Below are positions 26,947 to 36,017 of a DNA stretch of 64,000 nt, in pieces. The position numbers and the translations under genes are program-made. The stretch's first letter is position 1. Every line of letters starts with the position of its first letter. The notes below the pieces were generated by a model that searched no databases, was not told where the DNA came from, and was given only the letters and a program-made list of their open reading frames with translations. Source of the stretch: Streptomyces sp. NA04227 (GTDB taxonomy: Bacteria; Actinomycetota; Actinomycetes; Streptomycetales; Streptomycetaceae); NCBI RefSeq assembly GCF_013364195.1, contig NZ_CP054918.1, positions 6,499,001-6,563,000 on the forward strand. Reading direction: 5' to 3'.

Positions 26947-29037
26947 ATGATTCAGGCCATCGGACTGACCAGCCATCCGTACCGGAAACTGCCGCCGGCC
27001 GTGGAGGACGTGTCCTTCGAGGCGCACGACGGTCAGGTCACGGCGCTGCTCGGCGGGCCACGTTCCGGCAGAACGACCACGCTCAGGCTGTTGCTGGGGC
27101 TGCAACCGGGCCGCGGCATCGCCTACTTCAAGGGGCGGCCGCTCCACGTCTTCGACCACCCCGCACGCGAAGTCGGGGCACTCGTCGGCGAGGTCTCGGG
27201 GCACCCGTCCCGGAGCGTGCGAGGTCACCTCCGGATGCTGTGTGCCGCCGTGGGCGCTCCCACCGGACGTGCCGAGGAAGTGCTCGACGTACTGGGCCTC
27301 GCCGAACTCGCCGGTGAGCCCCTGGGGCGGCTCTCACGCGGGATGGACCGGCGCCTGGGTCTTGCCGGTGCGCTGCTCGGAGACCCGCACACCCTGGTCC
27401 TCGACGAGCCCACGGCGAACCTGTCGAGTCGCGAGGCCCTGTGGCTGCGCGGCCTCTTGCGCGCCCATGCGGCACAGGGCGGAACGGTGCTGTTCACGAC
27501 CGAGCACGCCAAGGAGGCGGCCGGTGTCGCGGACCGCGTGGTGGTGCTGGAACGCGGGCGGATCGTCGCCGAGCAGACCGTTGCGGACTTCGCGCGCACG
27601 CGACTGCGCCCACGAGTCTCGGTGCGCAGTCCGTACGCGGCTCGTCTCGCCGATCTGCTGACCAAGGAAGCGCGGGTGACCCACCGGTCCGTCGAGGTGG
27701 TGAAGGAGGACGGCAACCGGCTCTCGGTGTACGGGAGTTCTTGCGCGGATGTCGGTGACCTCGCGCATCGGCACGGCGTTCTCGTCCACCAACTCGCCGA
27801 CGAGACGGGGGACATGGGTATCAAAGCGCACGCGCCGCCTGCCCCTGCCCGCCCACGGCTGGAGGCGTGCGAAGCCGTACGTATCGACGGCAGACGGTTC
27901 AACGCCGAAGCCGCGCAAGGTGGAACCGATGGCCCCGGTGCGAGCGACCGGCTGCGCAAGGGGGAATCGGAGCCCTCCGAGGGCTGGGGTGCGTCAAGCC
28001 CCGTGCAGGGTTCGGTCAGCGGAAAGGAAAGCGGCACCGCGGTACGGGGCGGAGATACGCCCCGGTCCGGTGGTGGAGCCTCACCTGGCGGTCCTGGCGG
28101 TCCTGGCGGTCCTGGCGGCGAGACGGTGCGGCGTACCGCTCTCCTCGACGGCAAGGCCGATCAGCACACCCGCACCCCCTCCGCGACCGAACGCAAGGCG
28201 ACAACTGGCCGTCCCGAGAAGGCCGTCGAGCTCTCCCAACTACCACCACCGCTCACCATCCGTCCCGCACGCATTCCGGTGCGTGTTCTGACCTATGAAT
28301 TGCGCCGGGCGTCGGGAGTGTGGGCCGGTTATCTCACTCTGGGCGTGGTCCTGTTCGTCTCCGCCGTGATTTCGTTCTGCCTGGTACGCAATGGGCAGAC
28401 GCCTCAGCAACGGGTACTCGCCGCCTGGCCGCGAGAGTTGCCGCTGCCTCCGGCCGCGCTCGGGGCGGGAGTGCTCGGATCCCTGGCTTTCGGGGAGGAG
28501 TTCCGCTATCCGGTACTGGCGACCGAACGCTCGAGCGTTCCGCGCCGGTTGTCGTTACTGGGCGCCAAACTCGCCGTCACAGGAATGGCCGCGGTGCTCA
28601 TCGCGCTGCTCACGGTCGGCTGTGACGCTGCTCTGCTACAGCTCGTATACGGGCCGAAGCCGAGTCCGGTACCCGACGACTGGCCCCTACTCATGGTGGG
28701 TTGGCTGGGCGTGGTGACCGGGTGCGCCTGGGTGGGGCTGCTGGCCGCAGGTGTCTTTCGGCGCACAACAGCCGGACTGGCCACGGTAGTTGGGCTCTCG
28801 GCCCTACTGGTCCCGCTGCTGAACAGGGTGGCGGATGTCCCTTCTGCGCACAGCGCGGCGGGCTTTCCGGCACGGCTGCGCTCACTGGCGTTCGTGCAGT
28901 GGCCGTTCGGAGCGCAGGAGTACTTCGCCGCGGTGGTGCGCGCGGCTACTCAACCCGTGGGTATCGCACTGTCGTTGTCGCTGTTCGCGCTGTCCTGCGC
29001 GTACGTGGTCATCTCGCTGCGGAGCAGGGCCCAGTAG
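26947..29037 (+). CDS. ABC transporter fusion: ATPase domain plus ABC-2-like membrane domain; one TTA codon
   Basis: The 696-residue protein fuses an ABC ATPase (residues 1-210) to a membrane domain. Walker B is TLVLDEPTANL, the signature is LSRGM instead of LSGGQ, and Walker A reads GPRSGRTTT, where the invariant Lys is replaced by Arg, so ATP hydrolysis may be weak. A 200-residue disordered linker includes a Gly-Gly-Pro repeat coded near 28086-28116. From residue 430, VLTYELRRASGVWAGYL and further hydrophobic segments suggest about six membrane helices. An in-frame TTA codon (28555-28557, Leu537) implies dependence on the bldA tRNA. GTG 26935 is an alternative start. Substrate unknown; it may regulate rather than transport. 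Confidence 0.82.
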   Translation: MIQAIGLTSHPYRKLPPAVEDVSFEAHDGQVTALLGGPRSGRTTTLRLLLGLQPGRGIAYFKGRPLHVFDHPAREVGALVGEVSGHPSRSVRGHLRMLCAAVGAPTGRAEEVLDVLGLAELAGEPLGRLSRGMDRRLGLAGALLGDPHTLVLDEPTANLSSREALWLRGLLRAHAAQGGTVLFTTEHAKEAAGVADRVVVLERGRIVAEQTVADFARTRLRPRVSVRSPYAARLADLLTKEARVTHRSVEVVKEDGNRLSVYGSSCADVGDLAHRHGVLVHQLADETGDMGIKAHAPPAPARPRLEACEAVRIDGRRFNAEAAQGGTDGPGASDRLRKGESEPSEGWGASSPVQGSVSGKESGTAVRGGDTPRSGGGASPGGPGGPGGPGGETVRRTALLDGKADQHTRTPSATERKATTGRPEKAVELSQLPPPLTIRPARIPVRVLTYELRRASGVWAGYLTLGVVLFVSAVISFCLVRNGQTPQQRVLAAWPRELPLPPAALGAGVLGSLAFGEEFRYPVLATERSSVPRRLSLLGAKLAVTGMAAVLIALLTVGCDAALLQLVYGPKPSPVPDDWPLLMVGWLGVVTGCAWVGLLAAGVFRRTTAGLATVVGLSALLVPLLNRVADVPSAHSAAGFPARLRSLAFVQWPFGAQEYFAAVVRAATQPVGIALSLSLFALSCAYVVISLRSRAQ

Positions 29038-29048
29038 CTGCGAACGGT

Positions 29049-29069
29049 CCAATATGGCACTCATATTGG
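29049..29069. promoter_or_regulatory. Inverted repeat upstream of the FadR-family gene
   Basis: CCAATAT (29049-29055) and ATATTGG (29063-29069) form a perfect 7-bp inverted repeat with a 7-base spacer, unusually AT-rich for this chromosome. It lies 12 bp after the ABC gene stop and 153 bp before the regulator start. It may be an operator; its low stem GC argues against a terminator. Confidence 0.45.
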
Positions 29070-29221
29070 GCGTAATGACGTGCCATTCGTTCAAAACCTT
29101 TCGAGAACGCGTCAATTGGGCCGCGGTAAGCGATCACCCTTTCGTGTGCTTTTCACCAAAGCCCTCAAGGGGGTTGGGGACCGGGCCGACAACAACAGTC
29201 GTGAGTACCCTTGCGCACACC

Positions 29222-30088
29222 ATGATGACCGCCGCCCGCTCCTCGGATTCCGGGATCGCAGGACCGGGCGAACTCGACCGTTTCCCCTACGCGGAGGCTC
29301 CCGGAGTCGACCGCCCCGGCCCGCCCGCCTGGGAGGGCGCCGACCCGGAACTCGGCCGTGTGGGCCGGCGGACGGCAGGCAGCCGCGGCCGCGGCCTGCA
29401 CGGCCAACTCGTTCAGCAACTGGGCCAGATGATCGTTTCCGGGGACCTCGGCGCGGACCGCCCGCTCGTTCCCGAGGAGATCGGCCAGCGCTTCGAGGTC
29501 TCGCGCACCGTCGTACGCGAGTCGCTGCGTGTGCTCGAAGCGAAGGGGCTCGTCAGCGCCCGGCCCAATGTCGGCACCCGGGTCCGCCCGGTCAGCGACT
29601 GGAACCTGCTGGACCCCGACATCATCGAGTGGCGCGCCTTCGGCCCCCAGCGGGACGATCAGCGCCGCGAGCTGAGCGAGCTCCGCTGGACGATCGAGCC
29701 GCTCGCCGCCCGGCTCGCCGCGGGCCACGGACGTGAGGACGTCCAGCAGCGGCTGACCGACCTGACCGAGATCATGGGGCACGCGCTGGCTCAGGCCGAC
29801 GGGATCACCTACGCGCGGGCCGACGCGGAGTTCCACGGCCTGCTGATCCAGGTCGCCGGCAACCGCATGCTCGACCACCTCTCCGGCATCGTGTCCGCAG
29901 CGCTCCAGGTGTCGGGTGGGCCCTCCACCGGCTGTGACCGCCCCCACGAGGGGACCCTCGGTCACCACAGCCGCATCGTGGACTGCCTCGCCAACGGCGA
30001 CGGCCAGGGCGCCGAGAGCGCCATGCGCCAACTCCTCACCGTTCACCCCGAGGTGGAGCGCGTGGTTCCGGCTCCGCGCGAGCACTGA
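29222..30088 (+). CDS. FadR/GntR-family transcriptional regulator (FCD domain)
   Basis: The 288-residue protein starts at the ATG pair 29222/29225 after a TACCCT -10-like hexamer. After a 60-residue polar N-terminus comes a winged helix-turn-helix: LHGQLVQQLGQMIVSGDLGADRPLVPEEIGQRFEVSRTVVRESLRVLEAKGLVSARPNVGTRV, then an FCD ligand-binding domain with the metal-site pattern ADAEFHGLLIQVAGN and LGHHSRIVDCLANGDGQGAESAM. Family members respond to organic acids or sugars acids. It lies between the ABC fusion and hrdB and is separated from both by long spacers, so its target is not obvious. From memory a GntR gene sits upstream of hrdB in S. coelicolor too. Confidence 0.88.
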   Translation: MMTAARSSDSGIAGPGELDRFPYAEAPGVDRPGPPAWEGADPELGRVGRRTAGSRGRGLHGQLVQQLGQMIVSGDLGADRPLVPEEIGQRFEVSRTVVRESLRVLEAKGLVSARPNVGTRVRPVSDWNLLDPDIIEWRAFGPQRDDQRRELSELRWTIEPLAARLAAGHGREDVQQRLTDLTEIMGHALAQADGITYARADAEFHGLLIQVAGNRMLDHLSGIVSAALQVSGGPSTGCDRPHEGTLGHHSRIVDCLANGDGQGAESAMRQLLTVHPEVERVVPAPREH

Positions 30089-30520
30089 ATTCACAGGGAG
30101 AGGGCCGGGCGTGCGCGCCGCGCGATACTTCACTGCTCAACCAACTCCGTCCGGGCTCGTGTCGGTTCGCCGGCGACGGCGCGACCCGGGCGGGGTGCAG
30201 GAAGTGGCGTTCCTGATCGGATGTGACCGATCCGGATGGCGGACGTGCACGTCTCGCGTATGCCTTTGATCGTGTATGCCTGCATTTGTGGCCTTAAGGG
30301 GTGTGACTCGGGCCACGCAGATTGGGCGTAACACTCACGGGAACAGCGCGATGACCTAAGAGGTGACAGTCGAGGAGGGAATACGGCCGCCGTTCACGGC
30401 GCTGTGAATCTCCCCGGCCCCCGCCCGCGTCGCCGGCCAATCCCCAAGTCGGCGGTCGTCGGCTCCAGTCCTTCGTGGACGGGGCCGGAAGCCGTTTTCC
30501 ATCGTTCCGAGAGGTTGTTC
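30089..30520. other. Upstream region and leader of the sigma-factor gene
   Basis: This 432-bp region contains no credible gene. Open frames through 30404-30520 are in phase with hrdB, but the conserved protein starts at GTG 30521. The part 30240-30360 is less GC-rich and probably holds the promoters; a sigma-R-like motif is listed separately. Confidence 0.5.
30339..30365 (+). promoter_or_regulatory. Sigma-R-like promoter candidate for hrdB
   Basis: GGGAAC (30339-30344), an 18-base spacer and GTG (30363-30365) resemble the SigR consensus GGAAT-N18-GTT with one mismatch in each element. A SigR-dependent hrdB promoter is known in S. coelicolor, which motivated the search. The match is partial. 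Confidence 0.3.
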
Positions 30521-32071
30521 GTGTCGGCCAGCACATCCCGTACGCTCCCGCCGGAGATCGCCGATTCCGTCTCTGTACTGGCGCTCATCGAGCGGGGAAA
30601 GTCTGAGGGGCAGATCGCCGGCGACGATGTGCGTCGGGCCTTCGAAGCTGACCAGATCCCGGCCACTCAGTGGAAGAACGTACTGCGCAGCCTCAACCAG
30701 ATCCTCGAGGAAGAGGGTGTGACGCTGATGGTCAGTGCATCGGAGCCCAAGCGCACACGCAAGAGCGTGGCGGCGAAGAGTGCGGCCAAGCGCACCGCCA
30801 CCAAGACCGTGGCCGCCAAGTCCGTCCCCGCGAAGAAGGCCGCATCTGCGTCCGCTGCCGAGCCGGAGGCGACCGAGGTCTCCGCCGAGGCCGAGGAAGC
30901 ATCACCGGCGAAGAAGGCCGCGGCCAAGAAGACGACCGCCAAGAAGGCGGCCGCGAAGAAGACCACGAAGAAGGCGGCGGCGAAGAAGACCACGTCCAAG
31001 AAGGACGCCGACGAGGCGACCGAGGACGAGGGCGCCGTCGACGAGGCACAGGTCGCCGCGGGCAAGCCCGGCGAGGAGCCCGCCGAGGACGGCAGTCAGG
31101 GCTTCGTCCTGTCCGACGAGGACGAGGACGACGCTCCCGCTCAGCAGGTCGCGGCGGCAGGCGCCACCGCCGACCCGGTGAAGGACTACCTCAAGCAGAT
31201 CGGCAAAGTCCCCCTGCTCAACGCCGAGCAGGAGGTGGAGCTCGCCAAGCGCATCGAGGCCGGCCTCTTCGCCGAGGACAAGCTGGCCAGCGCCGACAAG
31301 CTCGCCCCGAAGCTCAAGCGCGAGCTGGAGATCATCGCCGAGGACGGGCGTCGGGCCAAGAACCACCTGCTCGAGGCCAACCTCCGTCTCGTGGTCTCGC
31401 TGGCCAAGCGGTACACCGGCCGCGGCATGCTCTTCCTGGACCTGATCCAGGAGGGCAACCTCGGTCTCATCCGCGCGGTCGAGAAGTTCGACTACACCAA
31501 GGGCTACAAGTTCTCCACGTATGCCACCTGGTGGATTCGACAGGCCATCACCCGCGCCATGGCCGACCAGGCACGCACCATCCGTATCCCGGTGCACATG
31601 GTCGAGGTCATCAACAAGCTGGCCCGCGTCCAGCGCCAGATGCTCCAGGACCTGGGCCGCGAGCCCACCCCGGAGGAGCTGGCCAAGGAACTCGACATGA
31701 CCCCCGAGAAGGTCATCGAGGTCCAGAAGTACGGCCGGGAGCCCATCTCGCTGCACACGCCGCTGGGCGAGGACGGCGACAGCGAGTTCGGTGACCTCAT
31801 CGAGGACTCCGAGGCCGTCGTGCCCGCCGACGCCGTGAGCTTCACGCTTCTGCAGGAGCAGCTGCACTCCGTGCTCGACACCCTGTCCGAGCGCGAGGCG
31901 GGCGTGGTCTCGATGCGGTTCGGCCTCACCGACGGTCAGCCCAAGACGCTCGACGAGATCGGCAAGGTCTACGGAGTGACGCGCGAGCGCATCCGCCAGA
32001 TCGAGTCCAAGACGATGTCGAAGCTGCGCCACCCGTCCCGCTCGCAGGTTCTGCGGGACTACCTGGACTGA
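30521..32071 (+). CDS. hrdB: Principal RNA polymerase sigma factor (HrdB, sigma-70 group 1)
   Basis: GTG 30521, after a GAGG ribosome site, gives 516 residues beginning [14 protein letters not shown], as in known HrdB proteins. Region 1.1 is followed by a Lys/Ala/Thr-rich repeat stretch (residues about 75-165; KKAAAKKTT units) and an acidic segment. Then come regions 1.2-2.4 ([58 protein letters not shown]), region 3 and region 4 with [21 protein letters not shown]. It directs RNA polymerase to housekeeping promoters and is essential. The Lys/Ala repeat is typical for streptomycetes. A strong hairpin terminator follows at 32091. Confidence 0.98.
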   Translation: MSASTSRTLPPEIADSVSVLALIERGKSEGQIAGDDVRRAFEADQIPATQWKNVLRSLNQILEEEGVTLMVSASEPKRTRKSVAAKSAAKRTATKTVAAKSVPAKKAASASAAEPEATEVSAEAEEASPAKKAAAKKTTAKKAAAKKTTKKAAAKKTTSKKDADEATEDEGAVDEAQVAAGKPGEEPAEDGSQGFVLSDEDEDDAPAQQVAAAGATADPVKDYLKQIGKVPLLNAEQEVELAKRIEAGLFAEDKLASADKLAPKLKRELEIIAEDGRRAKNHLLEANLRLVVSLAKRYTGRGMLFLDLIQEGNLGLIRAVEKFDYTKGYKFSTYATWWIRQAITRAMADQARTIRIPVHMVEVINKLARVQRQMLQDLGREPTPEELAKELDMTPEKVIEVQKYGREPISLHTPLGEDGDSEFGDLIEDSEAVVPADAVSFTLLQEQLHSVLDTLSEREAGVVSMRFGLTDGQPKTLDEIGKVYGVTRERIRQIESKTMSKLRHPSRSQVLRDYLD

Positions 32072-32090
32072 TCCCCGCTCAACAGCCGTA

Positions 32091-32124
32091 CGAGGCCCGG
32101 AACCGATCAAGGTTCCGGGCCTCG
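32091..32124 (+). terminator. hrdB terminator hairpin
   Basis: CGAGGCCCGGAACC (32091-32104) pairs perfectly over 14 bp with GGTTCCGGGCCTCG (32111-32124) around GATCAA. It starts 20 bp after the hrdB stop. No U-tract follows. Confidence 0.85.
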
Positions 32125-32202
32125 CGCGTGTTCGAGGATGCGGGAGCCGCGCCACTGACTCACCCTGGGTTTGCTGCCCCGTACAACGAGTGAGGAGAGC
32201 GT

Positions 32203-33021
32203 ATGCGCCGTGGCTCCCGCATGATTGCAGCTCTGGTTTTCGGTGCCGCCGTTCTGTCCCTGCTCGCTCCGCTCTCGGCGGGAGCCGAGAGCGCGGTCGT
32301 CGGTGGACAGCGGGTGGGGCCGGGGGAGAGCCCGTGGGTGGTGGCTCTGACCAGCCGTGACCGGTTCGGCGGCAGGCGGGGAGGCCAGTTCTGCGGCGGT
32401 GTGGCGGTGGCGCGCACAACGGTGCTCACGGCGGCCCATTGTCTGAGCGGCGAAGTGCTCGGTGTGCCACTGCGGGAAGTGCGTGATCTGAGGGTCGTGG
32501 CCGGGCGTGCGGATCTGCGTATGCGAACGGGGAGTGAGACCGCCGTACGGCGGGCGTCCGTGAACCCCGCGTACGACAGGTCGACCAACGACGGTGATGT
32601 GGCGAAGCTCGAACTGGCCGAGCCGTTGCCGGCGAGCGCCGTGATCCCCATGGCCCGCCGGGGAGATACCGCGTACCGCGTGGGCACCGCCGCCCGGGTC
32701 TACGGCTGGGGCGATACCAGCGGCCGCGAGGACTATCCGGACGCGCTGCGTGGGGCCACGGTACGGGTCCTGCCGGACCGTGCCTGCGCCAAGGCCTATC
32801 CGGGCTCTGTGCAGGGGCGCTACGTGGCTGCGCGCATGCTGTGCGCCGGGGAGCCCGGGGGAGGGCGGGACGCCTGCCAGGGGGACAGTGGCGGGCCTCT
32901 GGTCGCGCGCGGGCGCCTGATCGGCCTTGTGTCCTGGGGAGGCGGCTGCGGAAGCGCCTCGAGTCCCGGCGTATACACGCGAATCGCCGGGGTGCAGGGC
33001 TTCGTCGACGGTCCGAAGTGA
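32203..33021 (+). CDS. Secreted trypsin-like serine protease (S1 family)
   Basis: The 272-residue precursor has an Arg-rich start, a hydrophobic core MIAALVFGAAVLSLLAPLSAGA and a likely signal-peptidase site after AGAES, followed directly by VVGGQRVGPGESPW, the N-terminus of a mature trypsin-fold enzyme. The triad is His79 (TAAHC), Asp132 and Ser229 (CQGDSGGP); Asp223, six residues before the serine, predicts cleavage after Lys or Arg. Cysteines 64/80 and others match chymotrypsin disulfides. The propeptide is short or absent. The gene has a GAGGAG ribosome site and stands alone between hrdB and parE, bounded by hairpins. It should act outside the cell in protein degradation. Confidence 0.93.
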   Translation: MRRGSRMIAALVFGAAVLSLLAPLSAGAESAVVGGQRVGPGESPWVVALTSRDRFGGRRGGQFCGGVAVARTTVLTAAHCLSGEVLGVPLREVRDLRVVAGRADLRMRTGSETAVRRASVNPAYDRSTNDGDVAKLELAEPLPASAVIPMARRGDTAYRVGTAARVYGWGDTSGREDYPDALRGATVRVLPDRACAKAYPGSVQGRYVAARMLCAGEPGGGRDACQGDSGGPLVARGRLIGLVSWGGGCGSASSPGVYTRIAGVQGFVDGPK

Positions 33022-33055
33022 CACATTGTGCGAGGCGGCGGTCACACAATGCGAG

Positions 33056-33090
33056 CGGGCGGCCGCCCCTTTGGCGGGGGCGGCCGCCCG
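33056..33090. terminator. Bidirectional terminator between the protease and DUF7455 genes
   Basis: CGGGCGGCCGCCCC (33056-33069) and GGGGCGGCCGCCCG (33077-33090) form a perfect 14-bp GC stem with a 7-base loop between converging genes. A smaller repeat, CATTGTG / CACAATG (33024-33051), lies just before it. Confidence 0.85.
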
Positions 33091-33136
33091 ATTCCGGCCA
33101 TGGGGCCGGGGTGGCTCGTCGTTGAGGCCGAAGGTG

Positions 33137-33367
33137 TCAGCGCTCGCCTTCCTCGGCGCTCGGAGGGGCTGCGTTCAGCCGTTCGGTCTCGTCCTGTATC
33201 TCAGCGGCGATCTTCTTGAGTTCCGGCTCGAACTTCCGGCCGTGATGGGCGCAGAAGAGCAGTTCACCGCCGCTCAACAGGACGACGCGCAGATATGCCT
33301 GGGCGCCGCAGCGGTCGCAGCGGTCGGCGGCCGTCAACGGGCTCGCGGGGGTCAGAACAGTAGTCAC
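33137..33367 (-). CDS. DUF7455 small zinc-ribbon-like protein
   Basis: The 76-residue protein reads from GTG 33367 after an AGAGG ribosome site. It has CDRCGAQAYLRV and ELLFCAHHGRKF, so CxxC and CxHH could bind a zinc ion, then a charged helix ending EGER. The family is conserved in actinobacteria, commonly near parE as here, and has no known function. It is encoded divergently from parE with a 456-bp spacer and convergently with the protease gene. The short length and intact motif make it a real gene. Confidence 0.85.
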   Translation of the reverse strand: MTTVLTPASPLTAADRCDRCGAQAYLRVVLLSGGELLFCAHHGRKFEPELKKIAAEIQDETERLNAAPPSAEEGER

Positions 33368-33823
33368 GTCGCCTCTTCTCTAGCTCGACGAGCTGTCGTA
33401 CCAGGGTCAACATCCAACCAGTCCGAAAACGTTCCCGCTCGCGGCATTTCCTTGAAGTTTTCTCTTCGTAGGCGGCTGGTTGCTGACGGTTGGCGGCGAA
33501 TGTGCCGTATTGCGTGTCTTATGTGTCTTACGGGTTCGCGCTGTCTGTCAGTGTCTTAGTCCTCCCGGCTGGGTTGCCGGTTGTTCAGAAGGACGTGCCC
33601 GGAGCCTAAATGGTTCATGCCTCGTTGGGAACGTGATGTGTGCTTCACCCCAACGAGCGATCGTACGTACGTACGATTCTGTGAGGGTCCTGCACTAGTC
33701 TGAGTTTGAACGAGGGTGGCGTGACAACGGCTCTACCAGGCCTCGGTACCCTCTGACCGGCGACCGATGCCGGGCCCCTTACCCACTGGGGCCGCAACTG
33801 AAATTCAGCGAGGAGCGAACCGC
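33368..33823. other. Divergent promoter region between the DUF7455 gene and parE
   Basis: This 456-bp region is AT-richer than its surroundings, with many T-rich words (33440-33600), and contains no supported gene. It includes the perfect 18-bp palindrome at 33660-33677 and a TAGTCT -10-like hexamer at 33696-33701 in the direction of parE. Confidence 0.55.
33660..33677. promoter_or_regulatory. Perfect 18-bp palindrome upstream of parE
   Basis: ATCGTACGTACGTACGAT is a perfect palindrome built on CGTA steps. It ends 18 bp before TAGTCT (33696-33701), so it overlaps where the -35 of parE would be. It looks like an operator, but I cannot name the protein. Confidence 0.55.
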
Positions 33824-35944
33824 GTGACCGCCGAGACGTCCGTGCCGTCCACAGCGCTGCTGACCGGAGCAGACCGTGACGGTTCCAACTACACCGCGCG
33901 GCACCTGCTGGTCCTCGAAGGCCTCGAAGCGGTCCGTAAGCGCCCGGGTATGTACATCGGATCCACCGACAGCCGTGGCCTGATGCACTGCCTGTGGGAG
34001 ATCATCGACAACTCCGTCGACGAAGCCCTGGGTGGTTACTGCGACCACATCGAGGTCGTACTTCACGACGACGGCTCGGTCGAGGTCCGCGACAACGGAC
34101 GCGGCATCCCCGTGGACATCGAGCCAAAGACCGGCATGTCCGGTGTCGAGGTCGTCATGACCAAGCTGCACGCGGGCGGCAAGTTCGGTGGTGGCTCCTA
34201 TGCCGCCTCCGGTGGCCTCCACGGTGTCGGTGCGTCCGTGGTCAACGCCCTGTCGTCGCGCCTCGACGTCGAGGTCGACCGTGGCGGCCATACGCATGCG
34301 ATCAGTTTCCGCCGCGGTGTCCCCGGCCACTTCTCCGGGCAGGGTCCGGACTCTTCGTTCGACGAGGGTGGCCTGAAGAAGACCAAAAAGGTTCCCAAGA
34401 ACCGGGTCGGGACACGGATCCGCTACTGGGCGGACCGCCAGATCTTCCTCAAGGACGCCAAGCTCTCCCTGGACACCCTGCACCAGCGAGCCCGGCAGAC
34501 CGCCTTCCTGGTGCCGGGCCTGACTCTCGTGGTGCGCGACGAGCTCGGCCTCGGCGAGGGCGGCACCAAGGGCGAGGAGTCGTTCCGCTTCGATGGCGGC
34601 ATCAGCGAGTTCTGCGAGTACCTCGCGACCGACAAGCCCGTCTGCGACATCCTCCGCTTCTCGGGCCAGGGCACCTTCAAGGAGACCGTGCCCGTGCTGG
34701 ACGACCGCGGTCACATGACGCCCACCGAAGTCACCCGTGACCTCGGGGTGGACGTGGCGCTGCGCTGGGGCACCGGCTACGACTCGACGGTGAAGTCCTT
34801 CGTCAACATCATCGCCACGCCCAAGGGCGGCACTCACGTCACCGGATTCGAACGGTCCGTGACCAAGACGGTCAACGAGGTGCTGCGCGCTCAGAAGCTG
34901 CTGCGGGTCGCCGAGGACGACGTCGTCAAGGACGATGCGCTGGAGGGCCTCACCGCCGTGGTCACGGTGCGTCTCGCCGAGCCGCAGTTCGAGGGGCAGA
35001 CCAAGGAGGTGCTCGGCACCTCGGCGGCGAACCGGATCGTGGCGAACGTGGTGGCGAAGGAACTCAAGGCCTTCCTGACCTCCACCAAGCGGGACGCCAA
35101 GGGCCAGGCACGCGCCGTCATGGAGAAGATGGTCGCCGCCGCCCGTACGCGCATCGCCGCCCGCCAGCACAAGGAGGCGCAGCGCCGGAAGACCGCTCTG
35201 GAGTCCTCCTCGCTGCCGGCCAAGCTCGCCGACTGCCGCAGTGACGACGTGGAGCGCAGCGAACTGTTCATCGTCGAGGGGGACTCGGCGCTGGGCACGG
35301 CGAAGCTGGCCCGCAACTCCGAGTTCCAGGCCCTGCTGCCGATCCGCGGCAAGATCCTCAACGTCCAGAAGTCCTCGGTCTCGGACATGCTCAAGAACGC
35401 CGAGTGCGGAGCGATCATCCAGGTCATAGGAGCAGGCTCCGGCCGCACCTTCGACATCGACGCGGCGCGCTACGGCAAGATCATCCTGCTCGTGGACGCC
35501 GACGTCGACGGCGCGCACATCCGTTGCCTCCTGCTGACGCTCTTCCAGCGCTACATGCGACCCATGGTCGAGGCGGGCCGGGTGTTCGCGGCGGTGCCGC
35601 CGCTGCACCGCATCGAGTTGTCCCAGCCGAAGAAGGGCCAGGAGAAGTACGTGTACACGTACTCCGACCGTGAACTGCGGGACACCCTGCTCGAGTTGCA
35701 GCGCACCAACGTCCGGTACAAGGACTCCATCCAGCGATACAAGGGCCTCGGCGAGATGGACGCCGACCAGCTCGCGGAGACGACCATGGACCCGCGCCAC
35801 CGGACGCTGCGCCGCATCAACATCTCGGACCTGGAGTCGTCGGAGAAGGTCTTCGACCTGCTCATGGGCAATGAAGTCGCCCCGCGCAAGGAGTTCATCA
35901 CGGGGTCGGCGGCGACCCTCGACCGGTCGCGCATCGACGCCTGA
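33824..35944 (+). CDS. parE: DNA topoisomerase IV subunit B
   Basis: GTG 33824 follows GAGGAG and yields 706 residues. The GHKL ATPase domain has NSVDEALGG, VRDNGRGIPV and SGGLHGVGASVVNALS; the TOPRIM domain has EGDSALGTAK and LLVDADVDGAHIRCLLL; the C-terminus has YKGLGEMDADQL. With ParC it forms the ATP-driven tetramer that separates replicated chromosomes. That it is ParE rather than GyrB is inferred from its position away from the origin genes, distance to a parC-like gene in the same window, and sequence style (for example LPAKLADCRSDD). Structured repeats follow the stop at 35962-36028. Confidence 0.92.
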   Translation: MTAETSVPSTALLTGADRDGSNYTARHLLVLEGLEAVRKRPGMYIGSTDSRGLMHCLWEIIDNSVDEALGGYCDHIEVVLHDDGSVEVRDNGRGIPVDIEPKTGMSGVEVVMTKLHAGGKFGGGSYAASGGLHGVGASVVNALSSRLDVEVDRGGHTHAISFRRGVPGHFSGQGPDSSFDEGGLKKTKKVPKNRVGTRIRYWADRQIFLKDAKLSLDTLHQRARQTAFLVPGLTLVVRDELGLGEGGTKGEESFRFDGGISEFCEYLATDKPVCDILRFSGQGTFKETVPVLDDRGHMTPTEVTRDLGVDVALRWGTGYDSTVKSFVNIIATPKGGTHVTGFERSVTKTVNEVLRAQKLLRVAEDDVVKDDALEGLTAVVTVRLAEPQFEGQTKEVLGTSAANRIVANVVAKELKAFLTSTKRDAKGQARAVMEKMVAAARTRIAARQHKEAQRRKTALESSSLPAKLADCRSDDVERSELFIVEGDSALGTAKLARNSEFQALLPIRGKILNVQKSSVSDMLKNAECGAIIQVIGAGSGRTFDIDAARYGKIILLVDADVDGAHIRCLLLTLFQRYMRPMVEAGRVFAAVPPLHRIELSQPKKGQEKYVYTYSDRELRDTLLELQRTNVRYKDSIQRYKGLGEMDADQLAETTMDPRHRTLRRINISDLESSEKVFDLLMGNEVAPRKEFITGSAATLDRSRIDA

Positions 35945-35961
35945 CCGCTCCGAGAGGGTCT

Positions 35962-36017
35962 GGGTGGAGGCCGGAGCCGCTGGTCTCCACCCCAGGGTGG
36001 AGGGTTCGAATCCACCC
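35962..36017 (+). terminator. Alternative overlapping hairpins after parE, with a tRNA-like T-loop word
   Basis: GGGTGGAG occurs at 35962-35969 and 35995-36002; CTCCACCC at 35985-35992; TCCACCC at 36011-36017 and 36022-36028. The arms can pair in at least three mutually exclusive ways, each 7-8 bp. The last loop contains GGTTCGAATCC, a T-loop-like word, but no cloverleaf is seen. It is probably a complex terminator or attenuator. Confidence 0.5.

Noticed and set aside
30377..30403. Second sigma-R-like motif (GGGAAT) before hrdB
   Set aside because: No GTT-like element follows at the required 18-19 bases.
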